NCBI GenBank assembly: GCA_028101445.1
Contig: JAOHKR010000001.1
Span: forward strand, 85,028 to 149,027
Origin: Candidatus Pelagibacter sp.
Lineage (GTDB): Bacteria > Pseudomonadota > Alphaproteobacteria > Pelagibacterales > Pelagibacteraceae
DNA length: 64,000 nucleotides
Reading direction: 5' to 3'
Shown here: in pieces, positions 53,964 through 62,574 of the stretch
Position numbering within the stretch: the stretch's first letter is position 1
Layout of the letters: the number at the start of each line of letters is the position of its first letter
Program-made: the position numbers and the translations under genes
Notes under the pieces: model-generated
Databases searched by the model: none
The model's input: the letters and a program-made list of their open reading frames with translations, nothing else
Told to the model about the DNA's origin: nothing

Positions 53964-55200
53964 TCATAAGTTATTCAATAAAACTGTCAATTTTGATTTA
54001 AAAAGAATTAAATTAATTTTAAAAAAACTAAACAATCCAGAAAGAAAACTAAATAATGTTATTAATTTCCTGGGTTCTAGTGGAAAATTTAGTACACTAT
54101 TTTCTGTAAAAAGCTTCATTGAAGCTAACGGTCAAACAGTAACTGCTTATATATCTCCATCATTAAAAGATATAAAAGAAAGATTTTGGATTGGTAATCG
54201 TTATTTAACACATCATGAGATAAGACATTCAATTAAAATAATAGAAAAATTTAAAATACCACTAACTATTTTTGAAGTTCTTACTGTCATTTATATAATG
54301 AGTGCTTCTAAACAAAATACTAATTATCATCTAGTTGAAGCAGGAGCTCTCTTTGCTAAAGACTCTACTAACGTATTTTCATTTCCACTAGCTCAAGTAA
54401 TTGTAAATATAAATAAACAACATCTTAACTTCCTAGATAAAAATAAGAAGACGCTTGATGAAATAATTTATCAAAAAGTAGGTTTTTTAAGTAATTTCAC
54501 TAATATTTATGTAGGAAAACAAAACCCTAATGTTTTAAGAAAAATTAAAAATAATTTAAAAAATAACAAAAGTAATATTATTTTTCCAAATTCTTGGAAA
54601 TTAATTAAAAAGAAAAATCAATACTTCTATCAAGATAAAAAAAGCAAAATTAAACTAAATACTAAAAATATTCATTCAAAAGGATTATTGGAAAATCTCT
54701 GTCACGCTATAAAAATAGCCCTTGATCTTAAAATTAAGAAAAAGATTATTGAGAAAACCATACCTAAAATATCTTTTGAAGGAAGATTTCAATATATAAA
54801 TAAAGGAAGAATTAAAGATAAACTTCATAAAAATGAGAGGATTATGCTAGACGGGGCCCATGCTAAAGCAGATGCAGTTAACATGTCGGGCTACTTAAAG
54901 AAAATTAAAGATCCGAAGTATGCCATTTGGGCAATGATGAAAAATAAAGAACCTGATTTATTCATTAAACAATTCAAGGGAATTTTTAAAAAAATAATAA
55001 CAATATCTATAGAAAATGAAAAAAATTGTATGTCTGCTAAAGATCTTAAATCTATAGCTAAAAAAAATCATTTTGATGTAGATACAGCTGATAGTTTTGA
55101 CAAAGGACTAAAAAAAATATCCTCAGCTAATAAAAAACTAATTGTTTGTCTTGGATCTCTTTATAATATTGGGAATATTCTTAATAAAAATTATAGATGA
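53926..55200 (+). CDS. folC: Folylpolyglutamate/dihydrofolate synthase FolC, divergent
   Basis: FolC adds glutamates to folate and makes dihydrofolate. The 424-residue Mur-ligase-type protein is recognised by ISPSLKDIKERF (usually SPHLxxxNERI), LEAGALFAKDSTNV (seen as VEAGALFAKDSTN) and LDGAHAKADAV (usually DGAHNPxxA). The ATP loop is LGSSGKFST instead of AGTNGKGST. The GxxGKxS core is kept, so activity is likely. It overlaps accD by 38 bases and trxA by ten bases at the convergent end. Confidence 0.88.
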   Translation: MSQSINLYKQLANHKLFNKTVNFDLKRIKLILKKLNNPERKLNNVINFLGSSGKFSTLFSVKSFIEANGQTVTAYISPSLKDIKERFWIGNRYLTHHEIRHSIKIIEKFKIPLTIFEVLTVIYIMSASKQNTNYHLVEAGALFAKDSTNVFSFPLAQVIVNINKQHLNFLDKNKKTLDEIIYQKVGFLSNFTNIYVGKQNPNVLRKIKNNLKNNKSNIIFPNSWKLIKKKNQYFYQDKKSKIKLNTKNIHSKGLLENLCHAIKIALDLKIKKKIIEKTIPKISFEGRFQYINKGRIKDKLHKNERIMLDGAHAKADAVNMSGYLKKIKDPKYAIWAMMKNKEPDLFIKQFKGIFKKIITISIENEKNCMSAKDLKSIAKKNHFDVDTADSFDKGLKKISSANKKLIVCLGSLYNIGNILNKNYR

Positions 55201-55508
55201 GGAGTTATAAATTCAAGCATATCTTTTTCAGATGTAGCTCCTACTTTTGTTCCTAAAAGCTTGCTTCCTTTAAATAAAAGAACTGTTGGCACTCCTCTCA
55301 CTGAATACTTAGTAGGTTCGTTCGGTTGAGACTCAATATCATGATAGTAACAGTCAATTTTATCTGCTTTCTCATTAGATATTTTCTCAATAATTGGTTT
55401 CAACTGCTGACATGGTCCACACCACGAAGCTGAAAATTGAATTAGAGAAAGTTTATCTCCACTTATTTGTTCTTGAAATTTTTCGTCTGTTGAATCTTTA
55501 AATGCCAT
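55191..55508 (-). CDS. trxA: Thioredoxin
   Basis: The 105-residue protein has the active site WCGPC (Cys30, Cys33) in SASWCGPCQQLKP, the cis-proline in RGVPTVLLF and the C-terminal GATSEKDML, all thioredoxin marks. It is cytoplasmic, with no signal peptide. The stop overlaps that of folC by ten bases; trxA next to folC is common in alphaproteobacteria. Thioredoxin reductase is not in the window. Confidence 0.94.
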   Translation of the reverse strand: MAFKDSTDEKFQEQISGDKLSLIQFSASWCGPCQQLKPIIEKISNEKADKIDCYYHDIESQPNEPTKYSVRGVPTVLLFKGSKLLGTKVGATSEKDMLEFITPHL

Positions 55509-55542
55509 ACACTCTAATTAAGTATTTTAAATTTTTTGTCAA

Positions 55543-56967
55543 CTATGCAGATGAGTAATGTTTTTCTAATTCTTCAACGTATGCGTTAATTTCATCTAAA
55601 ATTTTTAGCTTCTCTGGTTCGCCCTGCTTTTCAAATTTTGCTCTCAAGGTATCGATCTCTGAATAAGTTCTTGGTATGGTATTCCATTTTTCATTATTTG
55701 TGCTCAAAAGTTTTTTAGCTACGTCTTTATGTATAAGATTATAGTCTGACTTACTTAAAGACTCTGGTTTTTCCATATACAACAATTTTTTTCCAAAATA
55801 TTGTAGTCTCTCATCTTTAAATTTTGAAATTACTTGAAGTTTTTTATCCCAGCTAGTTGAATGGAACTCAGGCATTATCTTATTATCTTCTGCTGTGGTA
55901 AATTTAGCATAAATACTTTCTTCATTATATAAGTCCTCTTGAGATTTACTTTGTTCTTTTTCCTCTGCTTCTGAACGTTTAATAGATTCAATTTTTTCTG
56001 CAAACTGCTTGTTATCTCTTATTAATTTAGCCCGCGCTTCTAACTTAGTTGTTCCTATCAATTTATATTCATCAAATTTATCACCATAAGAAGGGTTCAT
56101 AATTATAGGATGTTTATTGTGTCTTACAGTTCTGATAAATTTTGGTTGTTTTTTCATAGCAGCCTCTAATTCATTTAATGACATTTTAAAATAAGGCTCC
56201 GGATCATGTTTAAGATCAAAACATAAGGGCCACTGGTACTGAGGATGCTGGCAAATAAAAGTTTGAACATAAGGTCTGCTTTTTCCATAAAAATATTCAT
56301 TAGTACAAAAAAATAATTCTTTTTTAATTAATTCTAAGGATTGGGTTTTATCCATTGTAAGCATGCTTGCTTTCCAAACGCTGGGAGCTTTTTTTGAAAT
56401 TAATTTTGCAACTCCGATAGTTGCAAGTACATCTCCTATTGCTGAGTGGGCAGCATCACCATGCTCTATACCATTCATTGGTGCTAACTTATCTAACTTA
56501 TAAACATCATTACCTTTTTCATTAACTGGGTTCTTTAAAGTTTTTGGATAATAAAGATTTGCTGCACGAGCAAGACTTAAAATATCTCCCCTTGTATTTC
56601 CATTGGTGCTAGTGATGTAAGCATATTCTAAAGTTTGAAAAAGAGTACACCTTAGAAACTCTTCATCAAATTCTATGCTGTTAAATCCAATATACGTAGC
56701 TTTGCCCCATCGTTTTAACGTTTCAACAAATTGTCTTACCATCTCGTAATGAGATAAATTTGATTCCTTTAGCATTTTTGGTGTTGATTTATTTACAATC
56801 AAGGCCATAGCTTCAGGAATAATTCCCGGGTTTAATCTACATCTTGCATCAAAACGATCTAATTCATCCAAGTTATCGTTTGTTAAAACTGCTCCAATCT
56901 GAATGATTTGACCCCAATACTTATTTGATGAACTGGTCTCAAAATCGTAAAAGACAAAATTTGACAT
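55543..56967 (-). CDS. sbcB: Exodeoxyribonuclease I
   Basis: Exonuclease I degrades single-stranded DNA 3' to 5'. The 474-residue protein begins FVFYDFETSS with the DEDDh acidic pair (Asp8, Glu10), and has YIGFNSIEFDEEF, HGDAAHSAIGDVLAT (catalytic His and Asp) and the ExoI SH3-like and C-terminal domains. Length matches E. coli SbcB (475). It is followed by rmuC upstream with seven bases between. Free-living SAR11 genomes often keep few nucleases, so its presence is informative. Confidence 0.93.
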   Translation of the reverse strand: MSNFVFYDFETSSSNKYWGQIIQIGAVLTNDNLDELDRFDARCRLNPGIIPEAMALIVNKSTPKMLKESNLSHYEMVRQFVETLKRWGKATYIGFNSIEFDEEFLRCTLFQTLEYAYITSTNGNTRGDILSLARAANLYYPKTLKNPVNEKGNDVYKLDKLAPMNGIEHGDAAHSAIGDVLATIGVAKLISKKAPSVWKASMLTMDKTQSLELIKKELFFCTNEYFYGKSRPYVQTFICQHPQYQWPLCFDLKHDPEPYFKMSLNELEAAMKKQPKFIRTVRHNKHPIIMNPSYGDKFDEYKLIGTTKLEARAKLIRDNKQFAEKIESIKRSEAEEKEQSKSQEDLYNEESIYAKFTTAEDNKIMPEFHSTSWDKKLQVISKFKDERLQYFGKKLLYMEKPESLSKSDYNLIHKDVAKKLLSTNNEKWNTIPRTYSEIDTLRAKFEKQGEPEKLKILDEINAYVEELEKHYSSA

Positions 56968-56974
56968 GATAAAT

Positions 56975-58006
56975 TTATTTAAGAACTTTAATTTTTTCTG
57001 AATTTTCTTCTAAAGTTTCCTTAACTTGTTGAGGATCTTTTATATTAGAAAGTGTATTCATAATTGATCTTGCATCTCTACCAAATCCATCAGTAGCGGT
57101 CATAGCTTGTTCAAGTTTTTTTCTCAAATCTTTAATGCCATCAAAATGTTTATCAAATCTTGAGCTAATATTTCTTAAATCGCTATAAATTTGTGTTGCG
57201 TGTTGCTGTACTTTTAAAGTTTGAAATCCCAAATGATAAGATTGAAGTAAAGCTGATAAAGTATTAGGACCTGAAATTGTTACTTTATATTTTGTTCTCA
57301 GTTCATGTAATAATAATTCTTTAGTTTTTGGATCTCTATAACTTGAAAGCTCTGCGAAAAGTCCTTCTGTGGGTACATAAACAATCGCAAAATCTGTGCT
57401 TTTAGGTGGAGCTATATACTTTAAATTTACTGACTTAGCTTTTAATCTAAAAGCTGCTGCTAAATTCTTTCTTGCTTCTGCTTGAGCGTCTTTATCATTA
57501 GCATTATATGCATCATCAATAGCTTTATATTTTTCCACAGGCCAGTGGCTGTCGATTGGTAACATGACGTCTTGGAGCTTAATAGCAAATTCTACTGTTT
57601 CTGAAGTTTCCTCAGGTTTCATTTTAACGTTAGCTATAAATTGTGATGCTGGCAGTAAATCTTTTAATAGCGAGCCAAGTCCAAACTCGGCTAAAGTGCC
57701 GTAAGTTTTTACTCCACTTAAAATTTTACTGAAATTATCTTGGCTTCTATTTAATTCACCTACTTGTTGATTAAAAACTCCAACTTTTTCATCTACTTTA
57801 GTAAGAGCCCCTGTCATATCTTTAGCAATCTCCTTGCTCATAGAGCCAAAAGATTGGCTAAAGGAATTCTTTAGTGAGCTAACTTCGTCTTTAAATATCT
57901 GACTATTGTCAGTTAACTCTGGCTGCTTACGCTTAAATAAGAGAACAACTGCTATTAAATTAGCTAGTAATAGGCAAATAACTATAGCAATAAGTATCGA
58001 ATCCAT
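56975..58006 (-). CDS. rmuC: RmuC family DNA recombination protein
   Basis: RmuC proteins limit DNA inversions and have a PD-(D/E)XK-like nuclease core. The 343-residue product has an N-terminal membrane helix (about 4-23), a coiled-coil region (about 35-95), and the conserved YGTLAEFGLGSLLKDLL, LPIDSHWPVEKY and FAIVYVPTEGLFAEL segments, the last two shortened family hallmarks. Length is at the lower end of the family. It lies next to sbcB, consistent with a DNA processing role. Confidence 0.9.
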   Translation of the reverse strand: MDSILIAIVICLLLANLIAVVLLFKRKQPELTDNSQIFKDEVSSLKNSFSQSFGSMSKEIAKDMTGALTKVDEKVGVFNQQVGELNRSQDNFSKILSGVKTYGTLAEFGLGSLLKDLLPASQFIANVKMKPEETSETVEFAIKLQDVMLPIDSHWPVEKYKAIDDAYNANDKDAQAEARKNLAAAFRLKAKSVNLKYIAPPKSTDFAIVYVPTEGLFAELSSYRDPKTKELLLHELRTKYKVTISGPNTLSALLQSYHLGFQTLKVQQHATQIYSDLRNISSRFDKHFDGIKDLRKKLEQAMTATDGFGRDARSIMNTLSNIKDPQQVKETLEENSEKIKVLK

Positions 58007-58051
58007 AAACTACTATATAACATTTGCGCTATTAATTCTAAATGATTGGTT

Positions 58052-59365
58052 TTATGACTTATTTTCTTGGCTGGATAAGTCTGCCCCTGTATCAGGGTCA
58101 AGCTCAATGCCTAGCGGAGTAATATCTTTTGGTAATGGAGTGAAAGAACTATCTGGATTTTCCTCATACTCACTTCGCGTTATTCGGTAGAGACCAAAGA
58201 TAACCATTAGAGTTAAAAATAAAATAATGTAAACGAAAAAACCATTAGCGCCAAGTAACTGCATTGTTACGGAGCACAATATTGGTCCAAATATTGCCCC
58301 TACTCCGAAAACTATGTTTAAGCCAGATCCTGCAGCTACGAATTTTTCTTTTGTAATATTATCGTTTACATATGCAAGAATAATAGGGAAAAAAGTAAGT
58401 GTCATGCCCGCCATTAATGTAATACTTAAAAATAATTTTGTTTTTTCTATCGTAGTAGAAAAATAATTAAACTTAGTTAGATTCTGAGTAAAAGCATTAG
58501 AAAATGATGTACCTGAAAATAGTATTGCTAACATACAAAAAATAATTGCAAGTATTCCGCTAACTATGATGACTTTTCTACGATCCATTCTGTCAGAGAT
58601 ATAACCAATCGGCCATTGAAAAATAGCTCCTGCAGCTACTATCAGAGTAAGAAGTATTGAAATTTCATAAATTGTTAAATTCATGTTAGCCGCATACACT
58701 GAAGCAAGAGTTAAAACAGCAGAGTAAATAAATCCAGTACATAGCATAGCAAAACTTCCAAAAGGAGAAATACGATAGAGTTCTTTTATACTCATTGAAG
58801 CTGTCTTTTTAAATTTCGGGGGTTTTTTTTTCGCTAAAAGAATTGGTACTAAGGCAATTGAAAACAAAACTGAAATTAAAATAAAAGGCTCATATTTAGT
58901 AGGGCTACTAACGTTTAGTAATAAATTACCTGTTGCAAAAGCAACGTAAGTAATAATCATATATAATGATAAAATTTGTCCTCGATTTCTATTAGTTGCT
59001 CTATCATTTAACCAGCTTTCTGTAACAATAAAGATAGCTATCATTGAAAACCCAGTTAAAAATCTACCAAAAATCCAAACATAAGGATTAACAAAAGTTA
59101 CATGTATCAATGCGCTTAGTGAAGCTAAACTAGCGAAAGCTGAAAATGTTCTGATATGTCCAACACTATTAATAAGTTTTGGACAATAAAATGCTCCGAT
59201 GAAATAACCTAAAAAATATCCTGAAAAAAGTGCGCCAACTGCAAGATAATTAAATTCCTCTATTACCGCTCTAACTCCAAGAAGATTTCCTTGAAAACCA
59301 TGAGCTGTAGCTAAGATAGCAAAGCCAATAAATAGAGCCCAATTATTTTTTAAAGTTTTATACAT
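58052..59365 (-). CDS. MFS transporter (YcaD-like)
   Basis: The 437-residue protein has twelve hydrophobic helices and the MFS loop motif region GYISDRMDRRKVII near 255-268. The start NWALFIGFAILATAHGFQGNLLGVRA, shortened, and VTESWLNDRATNRNRGQ resemble the YcaD/UMF23-like MFS group, whose substrate is unknown. The C-terminal tail is hydrophilic. It follows the ADP-ribosylglycohydrolase relative by ten bases and precedes rmuC. Confidence 0.82.
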   Translation of the reverse strand: MYKTLKNNWALFIGFAILATAHGFQGNLLGVRAVIEEFNYLAVGALFSGYFLGYFIGAFYCPKLINSVGHIRTFSAFASLASLSALIHVTFVNPYVWIFGRFLTGFSMIAIFIVTESWLNDRATNRNRGQILSLYMIITYVAFATGNLLLNVSSPTKYEPFILISVLFSIALVPILLAKKKPPKFKKTASMSIKELYRISPFGSFAMLCTGFIYSAVLTLASVYAANMNLTIYEISILLTLIVAAGAIFQWPIGYISDRMDRRKVIIVSGILAIIFCMLAILFSGTSFSNAFTQNLTKFNYFSTTIEKTKLFLSITLMAGMTLTFFPIILAYVNDNITKEKFVAAGSGLNIVFGVGAIFGPILCSVTMQLLGANGFFVYIILFLTLMVIFGLYRITRSEYEENPDSSFTPLPKDITPLGIELDPDTGADLSSQENKS

Positions 59366-59375
59366 TCGGCCCTAA

Positions 59376-60341
59376 TTAAATATTAATTAAGTTTTTTTTG
59401 TGACTAATTATCCCTTTTGAAGCCTTAGTTTTTTTTATCCATTGAAGAGGTATAGATTTAACACCCTTCAATGCCGCAAAATAAGATCCAGTAAAGTTGG
59501 CTCTAGAGCAATTACAACCACCAGCCTTGATTGTTTTGGTGACGGCAGATTTGTAGCTAGTACTTGTTATGATTGCGTGAATGGAACCCATAAATGTACC
59601 CGGATAACTGCATGCTTTACCAAATTTTTTGACAACTTGAATATGATTTTGATTTTTTAATCTAAGAACTTTTTTAATATTATTTACCACCTCTTTAAAA
59701 TACTTATTTTTTCCGTATTTTCTTATGAACTTCTTAATGGGGTCATTTTCACCTTTATTGGCTAAATCTATGATCTTTAATTTTGCTAAAGCATAGACCT
59801 CATTAGTTTTTGTATTTGCTACAGTTTTAATAATTTTTTTTAGATCTTTTTCTGAATTATTATAAAGATAATAAGGTAGAGCTGCACAGAAACCATCTGA
59901 CTCGTTAACTTTAGTGCCACCTGTTATGCCTTTTTTAGCTTTTATGTTTTTTATGGTCTCTAAAATGTTTTGATGAATCCAAGGACCATTCATAGGCTTT
60001 TTCCACTTAATCTTTTTATACTTCTTGCGAAGTTTTAAATTTCTCCAATAAGCAGAACCTGGTCCAAAGTTTTTTACTATGTTTTTTTTAAAATTTTTAA
60101 TTATGTCTGATTTTTTCTTTGTAGAAATTAGGGTTTTAAACATAACTTGGCCTACATCATTATAGCCTGACACATTTCCAGTTTTAATGGAGTAAAAAGG
60201 ACTTTTATTTTTTTTTAAAAAAGCAATTTCTTTTTTTCCTTTAATATACCCTTTTAATTTTTTTGGATCATAAACCCAGTGCAAAGGTCTTGCTGCAGCG
60301 TCAGCTACAGTTGCACCTAAAAAAATTTCAAAATTATCCAT
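59376..60341 (-). CDS. ADP-ribosylglycohydrolase / crystallin J1 family protein
   Basis: I use the ATG at 60339-60341 (321 residues), since the longer frame lies within rlmN. The start NFEIFLGATVADAAARPLHWVYDP matches the crystallin J1-like branch of the ADP-ribosylglycohydrolase family (AxADAxxxPxHWxYd), and SDGFCAALP and GGCNCSRANFTGS are later conserved sites. The usual GDxxG metal site is replaced by ADAAAR, so true ADP-ribosyl hydrolysis is uncertain. It overlaps rlmN by eight bases. A role is not assigned. Confidence 0.75.
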   Translation of the reverse strand: MDNFEIFLGATVADAAARPLHWVYDPKKLKGYIKGKKEIAFLKKNKSPFYSIKTGNVSGYNDVGQVMFKTLISTKKKSDIIKNFKKNIVKNFGPGSAYWRNLKLRKKYKKIKWKKPMNGPWIHQNILETIKNIKAKKGITGGTKVNESDGFCAALPYYLYNNSEKDLKKIIKTVANTKTNEVYALAKLKIIDLANKGENDPIKKFIRKYGKNKYFKEVVNNIKKVLRLKNQNHIQVVKKFGKACSYPGTFMGSIHAIITSTSYKSAVTKTIKAGGCNCSRANFTGSYFAALKGVKSIPLQWIKKTKASKGIISHKKNLINI

Positions 60342-61425
60342 TACCCACTGCTTTCTTATTTGCAAGTGATCCACAAGAAGCATTTATATCTCGACCTCTA
60401 CTTCTTCTAAATAAAGATAAAAAACCACTATCTTGAATAGTTTTTGAAAACTTATCTATTTTTTCTTGAGAGGCAGGTTTAAAATCTTTATTTGCTAGAG
60501 GGTTAAATTCAATTAAATTTAACTTTGATGGAACTTTTTTCATAATCTTAATAAGTTCTTTTGCATGTTCATCAGTCATATTTTCTTCAAGGCAAATCCA
60601 CTCAATAAAAATAGGTAACTTAGTTTGATCGTAATATTTTTTTAGCTTTGGTATTAAAGAATCAATAGAATACTTATCATTAATAGGCATAATTTCTGAT
60701 CTGTGTTTTGGAATAGAACTATGTAAACTCCAAGCCAAGTAAACGTCTAACTCTTTTGCAGCCCATTCAATAGCATCTACATCATCTTTTTTAATTCCAA
60801 CTCCAACAGTGCTAACTGTAATACGTGTGCGTCCATACTCAAGGCCATCTTTATTTTTAGAGTTATCTATTGCAATCTTCACTGAATCTAAATTTAAAAA
60901 TGGGCTACCTTCACCCATTAGGACTTGATTGGTGATTAATTTCTGCGTTGACCAGTCATCAATATAATCCTTACATAAAATAATCTGAGAAATAATCTCT
61001 CCTGGAGTTAAATTTCGAACTAATTTTTTTGAAATTTGTGCAGTTGCACAAAATTCACATGATAGATAACAACCTACCGAAACAGAAAGACAAATAGTAT
61101 ATCTGCTTTGAGTTTTATCTGGAATTAAAACTGTTTCGACATTTCGTTTATCTTTTAATTCTAAGAGAAATTTAATTGTTCCATCTTTAGATTTTTGAAT
61201 ATCTATAATCTTGGGCTTATCTAAACTTATAAGATTTTTTATTTTTTCTCTAAGCTCTAAACCAAAGGTTGTTAATTCATCAAAACTTTTAATGTTCTTT
61301 TTGTATACAGCATTAAACATTTGTTGTGCCCGCATCTTAGCTTTGCTGCCATCAACTTCAGCCTTATCAATTAAAAAGTTTTTCAATTGATCAAAATTTA
61401 AATCATAGAAGTTTTGTTTTTCCAT
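60334..61425 (-). CDS. rlmN: 23S rRNA/tRNA adenine C2-methyltransferase RlmN
   Basis: RlmN is a radical-SAM enzyme that methylates A2503 of 23S rRNA and A37 of tRNAs. The 363-residue protein has the 4Fe-4S motif CYLSCEFC (Cys119, 123, 126), GEGSPFLNLD, and the second catalytic Cys in NASCGSLANK near 351. The RlmN-type N-terminal domain is present. It overlaps the crystallin J1-like gene by eight bases. A strong palindrome lies 22 bases before its start. Confidence 0.93.
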   Translation of the reverse strand: MEKQNFYDLNFDQLKNFLIDKAEVDGSKAKMRAQQMFNAVYKKNIKSFDELTTFGLELREKIKNLISLDKPKIIDIQKSKDGTIKFLLELKDKRNVETVLIPDKTQSRYTICLSVSVGCYLSCEFCATAQISKKLVRNLTPGEIISQIILCKDYIDDWSTQKLITNQVLMGEGSPFLNLDSVKIAIDNSKNKDGLEYGRTRITVSTVGVGIKKDDVDAIEWAAKELDVYLAWSLHSSIPKHRSEIMPINDKYSIDSLIPKLKKYYDQTKLPIFIEWICLEENMTDEHAKELIKIMKKVPSKLNLIEFNPLANKDFKPASQEKIDKFSKTIQDSGFLSLFRRSRGRDINASCGSLANKKAVGNG

Positions 61426-61446
61426 CTACGGGAGTATTAAAGACTT

Positions 61447-61470
61447 GAGAGGGGTTTTAAAACCCCTCTC
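61447..61470 (-). terminator. Perfect 24-bp palindrome, probable terminator
   Basis: GAGAGGGG and CCCCTCTC arms flank TTTTAAAA, giving a perfect inverted repeat from 61447 to 61470. It lies nine bases after the stop of the small minus-strand gene (61479) and 22 bases before rlmN on the same strand. The T tail after it is weak (AAGTCTTTAAT on the minus strand). It most likely ends the upstream transcript or marks its 3' end. Confidence 0.7.
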
Positions 61471-61478
61471 TATAAAGA

Positions 61479-61670
61479 TTAAAGTTTATTTTTATCAGTT
61501 TTTAAATGCTTAAGTACTTTTCCAGCATTTTTTCCTTCCTTAATCAAATAACCGCTCGTTCCATTAGCATTAGCTGCTGGAGCCTCAGTTGTCTTATTAA
61601 GTTGCTGTGCAAGTTTAGCCTCTGACTTTTTTCGGCTGAACTCACCAAGCAAACGTGAAAATCTATTCAT
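61479..61670 (-). CDS. Small basic protein of unknown function
   Basis: I start at the ATG at 61668-61670 (63 residues) because AGGAG lies five bases before it; the seven codons upstream in frame lie before that site. The protein has a basic N-terminus (NRFSRLLGEFSRKKSEAK), an Ala/Asn/Thr-rich linker and a C-terminal YLIKEGKNAGKVLKHLK. No family was recognised. The strong ribosome-binding site, hairpins in the leader (ACTCT-CTAT-AGAGT and ATGCAT-GTAG-ATGCAT near 61700-61732) and a strong terminator suggest a single, well expressed gene. Confidence 0.65.
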   Translation of the reverse strand: MNRFSRLLGEFSRKKSEAKLAQQLNKTTEAPAANANGTSGYLIKEGKNAGKVLKHLKTDKNKL

Positions 61671-61792
61671 CACATCTCCTTTCATTTTCAACCTACTTTG
61701 TAACTCTCTATAGAGTCATGCATGTAGATGCATAGTCTTTTTTTCCATGACATATGGATTATCAAACTTTAATATAAGAAATAGATTTGTCA

Positions 61793-61948
61793 ATGAATAA
61801 TAAAACACTTGGAATAGTCATAATTGTATTTGGAGGTCTTGTTCTGTATAGCGAACAAGAGTATGCCTGGATTGTTTCAGCAATATCTATTGGAATTGGC
61901 AGTGGTATTTTTTTCTGGAAAGATAAGAAAAATAATATAGACACATAG
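61793..61948 (+). CDS. 51-residue membrane protein
   Basis: A frame from ATG at 61793 to TAG at 61946-61948 encodes MNNKTLGIVIIVFGGLVLYS, EQEYAWIVSAISIGIGSGIFFW and a charged KDKKNNIDT tail. Two hydrophobic helices separated by a short acidic turn are clear. The stop lies three bases before the start of the oxidoreductase gene, as expected for co-transcription. It is too short for routine gene finding, and an antisense frame of 70 codons overlaps it. No function known. Confidence 0.6.
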   Translation: MNNKTLGIVIIVFGGLVLYSEQEYAWIVSAISIGIGSGIFFWKDKKNNIDT

Positions 61949-61951
61949 TCT

Positions 61952-62536
61952 ATGTCAAAACAGATACTCATCATCTTTGGTCATAATAATTACAAAGCAG
62001 GGTCAAGTTTTAACGCAGTAGTTCGTGATTCTTTCATTGATGAAGCTAAGAAAATTGGTCACAAAATTGATCTTGTAAATATATATGAGGAAAAACAAAT
62101 AAAATTCTGGGATGGTGAAAAACCTAATGAGCAAATATTAAATTATCGAAAAAGATTAGAACAAGCAGATATTTTTATGATCATGAGTCCTTGTCATAAC
62201 TATATAATGAACTCTGCAACAGAAAACTTTATAGCCAATGTTTTTACTCCACCTTGGAGCTTTAGTTATAAAAAAATTATTGGTAACTGGGGTTATCCTG
62301 TACCTAACGCGTTAAAAGGGAAAACAGCCATTATCAGTATGACATATGGTGGGCCAAGCTTTTTTGTTTCTGCAATCATTCAACAAATACCAAGAAGAAT
62401 TAAAAAAATGGTTTTCAGCGGGCTTTGTGGCGCCAACGTTCAGTATTTACGTTTTTATGAAGTTCTGCCTAATATGCCAAAAGAAATTTTTGAAAAACAC
62501 ATTGAAAAAGTGAGAAAATTTGTACGTCAATTGTAG
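61952..62536 (+). CDS. NAD(P)H-dependent flavodoxin-fold oxidoreductase
   Basis: The 194-residue protein has the flavodoxin-like fold of the NQO1/MdaB/KefF group: IIFGHNNYKAGSSFNAVVRD, shortened phosphate-loop region, IMSPCHNYIMNSATENFI, and SMTYGGPSF in the second half. Members are FMN or FAD quinone reductases. The substrate cannot be predicted. It follows the 51-residue membrane protein by three bases and precedes an unknown membrane protein after 38 bases. Confidence 0.75.
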   Translation: MSKQILIIFGHNNYKAGSSFNAVVRDSFIDEAKKIGHKIDLVNIYEEKQIKFWDGEKPNEQILNYRKRLEQADIFMIMSPCHNYIMNSATENFIANVFTPPWSFSYKKIIGNWGYPVPNALKGKTAIISMTYGGPSFFVSAIIQQIPRRIKKMVFSGLCGANVQYLRFYEVLPNMPKEIFEKHIEKVRKFVRQL

Positions 62537-62574
62537 CAATTTACTTTTTAAATATTAAAGATATAAGTTTAATT

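Noticed and set aside
61762..61974. 70-codon minus-strand frame opposite the 51-residue membrane protein
   Set aside because: The plus-strand frame has clear membrane helices and a three-base junction with the next gene; the minus frame has neither.
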